A DNA stretch of 64,000 nucleotides from Porodaedalea pini (Eukaryota > Basidiomycota > Agaricomycetes > Hymenochaetales > Hymenochaetaceae), in contig NBAY01000042.1 of assembly GCA_002794775.1 (NCBI GenBank), positions 310,001 through 374,000 of the forward strand. The letters run 5' to 3'. The translations under genes were made by a program, and so were the position numbers. The notes under the pieces are model-generated. The model was not told the DNA's origin. It was given only the letters and a program-made list of their open reading frames with translations, and made no database searches. Each line of letters opens with the position of its first letter. Positions within the stretch are counted from its first letter, which is position 1. Shown here one piece after another: positions 54,726-64,000 of this stretch.

Positions 54726-57535
54726 GCGGAAGCTTATGGTTTCAAGTTCGAAATGTACGAGACAGGTTGCAGATATCGGAACATACTGGCATGAGGTAAG
54801 AGAATAAATGATACATATATGCGTGTACACCAAAAATGCAAAGCAGTAAATTAGACTCGACACAACACATGAAGCAGTGACGATAGTGATAGTCAATATG
54901 AGTTGAGAAAATCTTTACGCCTGAAAACAGCACAGCCTGTTTAGGGCCTGCTCAGTTGCACAGGTTAGCTAATTGTCCCTCAGATTACAGCTGTGATGCC
55001 AAGTAGTCACAGGCACATGATGAAGAGAAGGTTGATGAAATTTCTTTCTTTGGGAATAATATGTCAGAAAAGCTACATATTTGGAGGTGTTGCAGCTGAC
55101 AGAACTTCAGTGATTGGTCAAAGATATCATGCCGTAACAAGACCGTGCATCATGTCCAAAAACAGTGCAGAGCATGCATATACTCAATGGTAACCTGAAA
55201 GTTCCTGCTGTTCTACATATTTGCAATGTATGCTATATATCCTTAAGTACTCAAGCATATCCTATGCAACCACAGCAAAAAAAGAGCCTCGCTCTAGACC
55301 TGATCCCTTTGAATTTTCAGTAACCTGACGGAACCTTTTCTCCAAGTTGTGGTCTGCTTCTGACTCCAAAGTCTTTATAGTGCTCATATTCAGGCACTGC
55401 TCTTTCCTTATCTTTTTGATATGTTGTAATGTAATCCAAGGTCATCTTGTTGAAGGCATGAGCATGTATTGCTGTTATGTCTTATCTGAATTGCATGCTT
55501 GTTTTATGAGTCAAACTGCTCTGGTGTCTACTTCCTAGCATTTGGATTTTTGAAAATTACAGCCGTAACAATCATATTATCATCCTCATTAAGCAGCGAA
55601 AGACATACAACACAGTGGGCAAGCTCAAGCGCAAGAGAAAGGTGATGGTGCACATGTTATTCAACAATAAATCATTGCACCTTTAGTATGCAGTCAAGGA
55701 CCTCAGAGATATAGAAGTACAAGCATTTGCCCATGCCGCATGGTGCCCAGCAAACTTGACCTCAAAGGCGATGCCAATTCAGTGAAGCATCTAGCAAGTC
55801 TAAGTCAGTTACTATTTAAAATGAGAGGAGATGCTTTTCAGATGGGGAGATCGACTGCATGGCCGTGAAGATGGAAGAACTCATGCCAGAGGCCAAGGCA
55901 CAGCGCAAGCGTATCGGAGCAAGCACTGCGCTCTTCAAGTTCGTGCTCCTGGAAGTAGTGGTGGATATGCAGAAACTTGTTAGTAAGCACCTCATCGAGG
56001 GCAGGCACATTAATATTGTTGGTTGTCCCATTCAGCCCTCACCGTCACATAATAATGTTGTTGTCAAGATCATCACTGCAGGGTTCTAAAGTAGGGGAAA
56101 GATAAACTCAATAAGCTGAGTCACATCATAGTCACAGACCCTGAAACATGTACTAACCCTATTTGGAAGGACCCTGAGGCCAAAATCTTGGGCTGGGGAA
56201 AAGTCGGTACTTGAACTTTTACTCTTCAACTTCCCCAAGGTGCTTTGCAAGTCTCTAACTCATATCTACAGGCAATTTGAGGTATAACTACTCAGATCTG
56301 GAGGGTATAAACAAAACTACCTAAATCTGTATATGACAAAGTTTGACAAATTACATAATTACATAATATATTGTCTTATTTGAGTGGCCAAAATCAAGAG
56401 TAAAATTTTTGGACTTGTGCTCAAAAGCATGGAAATGCAATTATGAAGTGTTTGAGAAAAGCAAAGTTTTTTCCATATCAGGTCAATCAAATCTTAATAT
56501 TTTTGAAATCTAAAAACACAGAACTGTAGCTGAGGCCCACCTCTAAAGATCTGTGGCAATAGAATATGCATTTGTAATGTTGTGTCGAGGCAGTTTGCTC
56601 ATCGTCATGTGAAGACAGATTAGGCAAGTAGGGTTAATCACCACGCGCGTCACAGCTTAAGCTTGTCGAGTTATCTTTCCCCCTACCTTACCAACGGATC
56701 GCGGATCGACGGGGCTGTAGCTAGTAGTTCGTTCCCACACTTTGTAGACGCGCGCTTCACGCGTCGCAGCACATGACCGCGTCCCTCATGCAGGCATCCA
56801 TCCATCGAGTCTGCCGTCTGTCTCTCCCGCACGATCCGCTGGGTACGTCCCAATGTCTCCTACTTTCCGTGTTCTCATCACAGAATATCTGAAATTACAT
56901 TCGCGCTTTCGAATCTCCGAATCACGTTGTACATGTGATCCCAAAATCAGTGCTCTCACTACGCAACTTTCAAAGAAGTTTTACTTGTCTATCGGTCTTG
57001 ATATTTATTACGTTTAGTATTGACATCGTCGCTTCAGTCCTCGTTGACAAATTTGACGACTCGACCGTAATCCCCAGCTCCCCGCACTACGTGGCAAGTT
57101 AGTGGTGTCCATCACCGCGACTATTCTCAGTCAAAGTGCAGAACAGTCAGCCACCCTTAACCTTCGTACGAGGGTCGTTCCTTGATTGTGTCCTATCGCT
57201 GCCCTGGATACACAACAAGCAATAGATGGACCCCGTTTCTCTTGTCCCAAAAGCTCATTTTCGAATTCGAGAAGTCTTTCGAAGCGAGATCTACGGAGAG
57301 TACGGCTTGCGAGACTCAGTAGAGTGTTTAGGTCTGACCAGCGCAGAAAATCAATAAAGTTCATTCAGCAATAACACCATCTTTCGATGCGACCGATCCC
57401 GTTATATAACACTATGTACGGGTCTTTACAACAACAACAAAGAAACTTGAATCGCGCCCACACGGAACCAAGTATTCTCCGTATCTACTGTACACATCTG
57501 TCTAGATTTAGAGTTCATATCTAAGCTTCTAAGGC
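54726..57535. other. intergenic part of duplication unit 2
   Basis: Counterpart of 36487-36651 plus 40610-42766 in unit 1. Contains a 600-bp insertion (56089-56688). A decayed frame near 55859-56089 (MEELMPEAKAQRKRIGASTA) parallels 41690-41900 but is not a credible gene. Confidence 0.5.
56089..56688. mobile_element. 600-bp MITE with TA duplication
   Basis: Starts AAGTAGGGGAAAGATAAACT and ends with the near complement (AGTTATCTTTCCCCCTACCT). TA lies on both sides (56087-56088 and 56689-56690). Unit 1 has the uninterrupted site GGGTTCTACCACCAATGG with TA at 41921-41922. AT-rich and non-coding, consistent with a Tc1/mariner-type MITE. Confidence 0.8.
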
Positions 57536-58815
57536 CTACATGAGCGATACAACAACATTCTCTTGCCGGAGGGACACGTCCTGACTCGACGGGACCACCC
57601 TCGGGAGAAGTGGCACCCGGCGGGTCTTCTGGATCTCAAGGCCCTTGCTTCCGAAATAGCGTCCGCCTTCAAAACTCCAACAGTCATTTCCCCGAGGCCA
57701 GTACGCCAGTTCGTTAAGGTACTGTTGAACCTGGCGGTCCATGTCGGGACCCCAGGAAGGCACGCGTTTCAGGCCGTCCAGAAACTTCGTCTCGACCTCG
57801 CGGTGGTAGTTGAGGACCCAGAGCATAGCGCCCTCAAAGTCGGTCTCCAACTCGCGCATTACCACAGTGACAATATTGGAACGGTCGTCACCTGTCGCAT
57901 GCTCCCTGTTGTACGAAACGATATCCTGCAGTTTATTTAATGCTCGACGCTTTGGCTATGGATGTAAGACTCACGTTAAGAAGAAGGATCAAGTCCGAAA
58001 TGTGTATAGACAGCTCAACGATGATAGGATGGTAAAAGACTTCGTCGGGAATATTGAGACCAAGCTCTATAATGGCATACGAAGATCGAGTGCCAGCATT
58101 CTCGCGGCGAAACTCAAGGTAGGACGCAATCGAGCGGTGCGTATTGTTGTCGCGATCGGCCGCCTGCTGAACGACGGCCTCGAGATATGAGGTCATGCTT
58201 TCGATCATATGGTGCTGGGAGGTCAGACTCGCAGTCTTGATCGCCAGTTCCCAGAACCTAATAGAAGGAGTAAGGCAACGAGGTTACTTTGAAGATAAGC
58301 AAACGTTTAACTCACTGCCTTGCAATTTCGCCGAGGACAACTTCTCCCTCTGGGCGGGGCGTGTGGGGGTTCTTCATAGCATCGATAACGATATCCACCA
58401 TCTCGCGAACCACTGGCTGGGGCTCTACGTCGGTGTATTCGTCAATGGCGAAGACCAGATTCATATAATCGCAACCCGTGCGAAGATGTTCTGTTCGATT
58501 ACACTTAATTTCTTAATATTGAATCACTGCGGATATCGCCTACCCTTCGAGAGACGAGGATATGTGAGAGCGGCAAGGAGGGCTAGTGTCAAATGCTCGT
58601 CATTAATGCAAGCAGGAAAGGCTCAATAGTCAGATTTACTGACCAAAATCGCACTTGTCAAAAGCATACTGGGACTGTGCAGAAAACGCTTTGAAGCTGT
58701 AGAACCAAGCGTTGGACTCTGCCTTGACTTCTTCATAGTGTGGGTTAATTTCTCGAGGCCAAGGCCAGTTGGCCATGGTCTCGGGAAGATAGAGCGTCTT
58801 GGTTGGGTTGGACAT
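57536..58815 (-). CDS. sesquiterpene synthase 2 (protoilludene-synthase-like)
   Basis: Minus strand, ATG at 58815 ([20 protein letters not shown]), stop at 57536, with the same five-exon structure as the synthase at 42767-44044. Motifs kept: [10 protein letters not shown] (D-E-x-x-D), N-DIVSYNRE (NSE) and GGRYFG (R-Y pair). The C-terminal half is nearly identical to synthase 1. The segment around exon 4 ([40 protein letters not shown]) carries most replacements. Both copies look intact, so this is a recent duplicate pair that may have the same or slightly different products. Confidence 0.85.
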
Positions 58816-61111
58816 GGCTGAGGGCTTGTACTAAAGAAGAAGAGTTCGATAGTCCGTATTTATACTGTTGAATACTTGTTCAGACCGATTTCTTGAAACG
58901 TATGATCGCACTTTTGTGCCTTGGAACAATGGCACCATATGAGCAAATGTATATCTCGGAGTTGCGACGGCGTCGGAAAAGTTGCGCACTGACGCAGCGC
59001 CCACTCAACGCTCGAACGAATGCGCAGAATGAAGTCAGAGAGGGAACACTCACGCCAACACAGTTATCTGATTTGAGATCAGCACAGCCAGTCTTAATCA
59101 TTAGGGGTAATGAAGACTAAGCCCAGCTTAGTATATGCGTAAGTGCCATGGACGGGCGGGTAAACAAATATCCTTTTTTTTTCCGTAGCGGGAGTCTGTG
59201 TTGTCTGTACGATAGTTTAGATATGGGAGAAGTGCTTAAAGCCTGAACGGAATTTGGATGTTTCTAACCTAAGCGATTTTCAACTTCGCTCGTTGTGTTT
59301 GTAATCTCAAAGAGAATCCGCAGCATAGTAGACCTGAGCTCACTGAGTCCTTTTAGAACCCAGTGGAACCGGCGCTGTGGTCTATTAAGTTTTGCAAATT
59401 GAGGATACGAGCAGTGGACATACAAGGATGATGTCAAATTAAGTCCAAGGTAAAGGAGACCTAACGCGAAGCACCGATAAAAGACAACTGAATTAGTCCA
59501 CTAGGCATACTGTCCAACCATCAATATGAGGAGAACAGAAAGATTGTGAGGGGAGTCAAGCGGCGCGGTTGCTTTCTTCCGTCACTTGTTCCTCAACCAT
59601 CACCCATAAGTCAGACCAAGCTTTGCATCTGGCGATGCTGGACTGCGAGTACCTACCTTTGCCCATAGGATTAAGTACTGTAATTATCGTCAATGATGTT
59701 CGGAGTAGAAATGACCCCGCTTGGAACCAACTGAGATTGCAATCTTACATCTTATCGGCGCGGCGGAAACGCATAACTCGCTGGGAGCGCCCATCGGAGC
59801 GAGCCCGGAATGAAGTGCCACATATATGTAGATGCAATTAGTATTGCTCCTGATGTAGGCAAAGGAGATACGTGACGTGAAGCCATCTTGCAGAACTTTG
59901 GGAGTTGGACAAACCAAATGTGTCATTTATGGCTTGTTTCTATCCCATCTGGCACATTGACGAACTTGCGTCAGCGTGATGGCAAAAAATGAGACAACGT
60001 GAAGCACAAGGATCGAGCGACATTAAAGCGGGTTCCTTGCAACTCACTGACGTGCAAGCTCGCGACCCACGAAAACGTTTTCCATTTCGGACGGTCACAA
60101 TGGAAGCAAATGCGATGAAAATATGAAAGATCTAGACACGTACGAATGCCTATAACGCCTTATAATGATACATTTTATTTTACGCAGGAGCGACCTTGAT
60201 CGAGTTGAAATTGATGTCAGCCGCTTCAACGGTAGGCGCTGTGAATAATACTTGAGGGTTCGTTCCGATGAGAATATCCCGCAGCGACGAGGGCGAGCAT
60301 GAAGGGATGGTGGGGCATAAGGACCTATGACATAGTTCGTAAGTGAATACGTCAGAAGCGCTGAAAGGCTTGTTGTTACTTCAAAATACTCGATCTAAAT
60401 TAAACACCACAGCTCCTGTTTCATTGACTTAGCCCGCAGAGAGCTCAGACTGGTATGCTATATGTCAGCCGGCTACCATAACACGAGAAAGCCCTGAACT
60501 TGAAAAGACTGTGGCTGGAAAGTGGAGGTTTAGTCCTTGCTTTGAATCTTCGGCCAGTAACTTCGTAGGTTTTCCTGCATATATCATGTCGTCCATGGCC
60601 TGCCTGTGCTTATGCTCGCTTCTATCCGCTGTCCTGTTCACCTTACATGATGGTCGGCTCTCTTTCTTTGCGTACTTTTCGAAAACATCCATGACTGTGA
60701 CGCCGCAAGAGTAAACGCCCAGGTTTATTTCATTCTTGATGGTGATCGCGTGCGCAGAAGGATGAAAGACCGATCAGTAGAAGAGGATTAAGGCGAGAAA
60801 AAGTAATAGCTACGTTCCAGCCGCCTGCAGTATCAGGAAGTTTTTCTTCATTTCAGTCTGCAGTACAACCTGAAAGTCGTCAGTAACAAATGACGACAGA
60901 TCTGGATCTAGAGAGGCGAATCTCATATATATTCAGAGGGAAAGTTTATCCTACTTTTACGCTATGTAGTGCGTGATGATCGGTGTTCGGCCATCTCTGT
61001 GACGACGCGTTACGGTGACGATTCACAGTCACGCTGCTATCGCAGTTCCACACCGTGACTGGCAATAACGCCTCTTGCCTCAGTGCTAGCGTGACTCTCA
61101 ATCCACTATCA
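58816..61111. other. intergenic region between terpene synthase 2 and Abp1
   Basis: To 59882 it parallels 44045-45020 (promoter side of the synthase); after that it is unique. A possible exon on the minus strand around 60465-60740 (NLGVYSCGVTVMDVFEKYAK and a Lys/Arg-rich part, ending at 60465) has an AG acceptor before it but no recognised family. It may be a gene remnant. Confidence 0.4.
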
Positions 61112-63648
61112 ATGTCTCTGCAGGTCAATTTGACAGGGACGGATATCGCCAAAGCCTACCAGGATGTCCTCAATCAAAATGGCATTGACTGGGCTCTCTT
61201 CACTTACGAGAAAGGTACCAACGACCTCAAGCTGCAGAGTTCCGGAGATGGTGGGCTCGAGGAGCTCGAAGACGAATTTTCCGACGGCAGGTTTGAACAT
61301 CTCAGCGCCAGATCTCGAAGATAGATGCGCTCATACCTTCTATCTAGAATTCAATACGCATTTGTTCGAGTAAAGGATCCTAATGTGAGTAGCAATTAGG
61401 CGGTATTTCGGGCTAGGGTTACTGAGCGCGCTGCAGACGGAACTTCCCAAGTTTGTGCAGATCAACTGGTGCGGAGATGGTGTCCCAGAGTCCAAGAAAG
61501 GCCTATTCCGTGCGTCAAACCATTCCTCTAATTTATCGGTGTTTATCTGATTTGCTGGTTGAGTGCAGATACGCACTCGAGCACAGTAGCTCGATTCCTG
61601 AACGGGACACATGTCGTGATAAATGCGCGTAACGAGGTGAGAAAATTTGCACGCCCAAGACCAGTGTCTTTCTGACAATAATGCTAGACGGATGTCTCGC
61701 CAGCTCTGATCATGAAGCGCGTGGAGGATTCTTCTGGCTCGAGATACACTGCGCACAAGGAACAAGCGCGTAAATTCGAACCTATCGCGCCCGTTGGCAC
61801 AAGTTACACGCCTGTCGGTAAAGTGGATATCAACGAGTTGAGGAAAGCTACGACAAAGCCAGTTGCAGCAGCGAAACCTGTGAGCAAATCACCTATTCAG
61901 TAATATACGGTCGACTGATCTACCGGGACAGACTCAAGCTCATAGTCCTCCTGCTCCTTCATTGCCTTCTGCTCCCAGGCCTCCTGTATCCTCAAAGCCC
62001 GTTATGCCTTCTTGGGAGGAACCTGTTGCAGCAGCGCTGCCGCCTCCACCTCCTGCTGCGTCTCGTCCATCTCTTCCTACTGCATCTCGGCCGACTGTAA
62101 GCTCCTGCATATCCGTTTCCGGTGTTTTCTTACCAACTTCGAGTAGCCCCTTGCAGCGGCGCCTCCCAAAGAACCCGCTCCCGTCACATCATCAGTCGCG
62201 CCTACAAAACCAGCCGAAGAGGATCGCATTGCACCAGTTGTAAGCGTACGCAATAACATTTTGATTAGCGCCTGATCTCTATTCAGGGCACGAATTATAC
62301 CCCGGTCAATCTTCCTGCGCCTAAGAAGCTTGTGAATCCTTTTGAAAGGGCTTCGCAAGCTTCTTCTCCCTCTGGTTTCGCTCCAAAATCCTCTCCGGTA
62401 GCGTCGAGTGCATCGAAGAAGCTCACGTGGAGTGAGCGCCAGGCTCTGGCACAGAAGCAACAAGCAGAGGAGGAGGAACGTAGCAAATCGGCGTCGTTTA
62501 AGCCGATCTCGCCTGTCACGACTGGTACGAAATGGACGCCGCCCGTACGAAGTGGTGCTTTCGGCGGGGGCGCCTCTGCCCTGGGCACTAGAGGCGCTGG
62601 TGCCGAGGAAGTGCCCGCTTCTCCTGGTGCGCCGCCACTTCCTCCAGCAGCCTCTCGTCCTGTACCCGCTCCAGTAGCAGCAGAACCGGAGCCAGAGCCC
62701 GAAGTCGAGGAGGCAGCTCCTCCGCCTCCTGTAAGCCTTTTTTCCGTCTTTACCTCTGTTACTCATTATTTTCATACATGTTCCAGCCGCCGCCGCCACC
62801 GCCTCCTGTTGCTGAAATGGCCTCACTTAGTATTGAGCCTACCCCTGCGCCGCCGCCGCCGCCTGCTGTTGCTGCAACGCCAGCGTCCAGTGCCGGCGTG
62901 TGTGCAGTTGTTCTATATGATTACGAAGCAGAAGAGGAGAATGAAATGGCTTTGACCGAGGGAGAGACCATAGAGCAGATCGAACAGATCGACGAAGGTA
63001 GGTTCTGTCTTCTACACGTTGGTCTAGTATTCAGTTTAGTTTCGTAGGCTGGTGGTCTGGTGTTGGTGCAGGTGGAGCGAAGAGCGGCCTATTTCCAGGT
63101 GCGTTTTTCAGTGCACTCATGTTCGTCAGGCGCCTCAACTTACCACCTACCATGCAACAGCAAACTATGTCGAAATCATTCAGCAGGCGAACGAGCCCGT
63201 CATTGCAGAAGCAGCGCCGCCGCCGCCTCCAGTGCGTCGAGAGAATTTGATAGACCACGACCGTAACTGAATTCTTATTCCAGCCTCCTCCACCGCCTCC
63301 ACCTCCTGTCGAGCCTGCGGCGCCGCTCGCCGCTCCTGCTCCCCATGCGCCACCTGCGGCCGCGAGTAATGATGGTGTATGCGCCATTGCGCTCTACGAG
63401 TACGTTGTTGTTGCATGCGCTGTTGTGGGAGGTCGCTGACTTGTAAACAGCTACGATCGAGCGGAAGAAAATGAGCTATCGTTCCGCGAGGGAGATCGCA
63501 TCACAGATATCGAAGCTGCCAGTGAGGATTGGTGGCAGGGTCGTGATGCGCAGGGCAACGTCGGACTATTCCCTGGTAAGCTTTCTCTTAAGTTATAAGG
63601 CTTATACTTATGCTGTACGTAGCGAACTACGTCGAGGTGCAAGAGTAA
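61112..63648 (+). CDS. ABP1: actin-binding protein Abp1/drebrin-like, ADF-H plus two SH3
   Basis: About 13 exons from ATG 61112 to TAA 63646-63648. The N-terminal ADF-homology domain: VNLTGTDIAKAYQDVLNQNG, LQSSGDGGLEELEDEF, then IQYAFVRVKDPN, KFVQINWCGDGVPESKKGLF and THVVINARNE, to SPALIMKRVEDSSGSRY. A long Pro/Ala/Glu-rich linker follows with a Glu/Gln-rich helix (KLTWSERQALAQKQQAEEEE) and poly-proline runs. Two SH3 domains end the protein: GVCAVVLYDYEAEEENEMAL...WWSGV...GLFPANYVE and GVCAIALYDYDRAEENELSF...DWWQGR...GLFPANYVEVQE. Abp1 binds F-actin and recruits endocytic partners (Arp2/3, Ark/Prk kinases in yeast) at cortical patches. Budding-yeast Abp1 has one SH3, so two here is a lineage feature. 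Introns of about 45-60 nt have clean ends. Confidence 0.9.
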
Positions 63649-63829
63649 AAGACAAAGAGTGTGAAGGAGCTTGGTCTCGTCAGGAAAGAAGGACTTAAGA
63701 AATAAACATGTAATGAATGTCATCGGAGGAAGTGTACAAAGATAGGTGCTAATATCACAGTCCTTGGAACTAAAGAACCAGAGGGGTGAAACAGCGAATT
63801 CTTCGATTTGCTCCACATAACAAAGACTC

Positions 63830-63849
63830 GGGGGGGGGGGGGGGGGGGG
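63830..63849 (+). repeat. 20-G homopolymer
   Basis: An uninterrupted run of 20 G about 180 bases after the Abp1 stop. It would be poly-C on the other strand and creates a false Pro-rich frame there. The length may be uncertain for technical reasons. Confidence 0.9.
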
Positions 63850-64000
63850 AAGGAACATTGTCTGTTTCGGAAGATCGGAAGATCGCGACCAATGGATAGG
63901 ACATGTCTCGCCCGCGGCCTTCATCCATCTTTGTCCTCTACCCTACCGACATACTGGTGAGAACTCAGCCATGGAACTAGGGCGATATTTTCCTTGAGTA
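63850..64000. other. window end, nothing recognised
   Basis: 3' flank beyond the G tract; no coding or repeat signal identified. Confidence 0.4.

Noticed and set aside
63451..63924. Reverse-strand proline-rich 157-aa protein
   Set aside because: Produced by the G homopolymer and antisense to Abp1 exons.

Overview
The window reads as nuclear DNA of a mushroom-forming basidiomycete (Agaricomycetes). Genes are split by many short introns (about 45-70 nt, GT...AG). There are two fungal sesquiterpene synthases, a laminarinase-type GH16 enzyme, an Abp1 gene with two SH3 domains, a Zn2Cys6 regulator, a chromodomain Ty3/gypsy retrotransposon, a pogo-like transposon and several MITEs. No organism name can be given from the sequence alone.

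Layout. 0-7.3 kb: two tandem paralogues (911-2246 decayed, 2914-4245 apparently intact) of a C2HC zinc-finger-like family, a truncated copy of CRIPT, and a decayed reverse-strand member of a related five-exon family. 7.9-8.6 kb: intact CRIPT. 10.4-11.7 kb: secreted GH16 beta-glucanase. 12.2-25.4 kb: a 13,144-bp element that is almost wholly palindromic. It has two essentially identical 6.42-kb arms around a 305-nt unpaired spacer and is flanked by a 7-bp direct repeat. Its arms carry fragments of a ribosomal protein S6 gene and a Pho80-type cyclin gene, plus dense GGGCAC tandem arrays. 26.5-28.7 kb: a regulator with five consecutive Zn2Cys6 clusters. 31.9-36.5 kb: two more five-exon C2HC genes, with a stray Abp1 exon fragment between them. 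36.65-40.6 kb: a TIR-bounded insertion carrying fused fragments of a prolyl-tRNA synthetase and an eIF4G gene.

36-60 kb is a tandem segmental duplication. Each unit has the end of a C2HC gene followed by a reverse-strand sesquiterpene synthase (42.8-44.0 and 57.5-58.8 kb). In the second unit the C2HC exon is split by a pogo-like transposon (45,276-54,651), whose transposase is in turn split by a chromovirus-type gypsy element (46,919-53,233). The units act as empty-site controls for each other and date several MITE insertions after the duplication. 61.1-63.6 kb: Abp1, followed by a 20-G homopolymer.

The ordinary genes (CRIPT, GH16, terpene synthases, Abp1) show no shared pathway. The window is dominated by mobile and duplicated DNA that repeatedly carries pieces of host genes. 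The strongest candidates for something undescribed are the giant palindromic gene-capturing transposon, the duplicated C2HC module family, and the five-cluster Zn2Cys6 protein. All splice models were inferred by eye from splice sites, phase and paralogue comparison.
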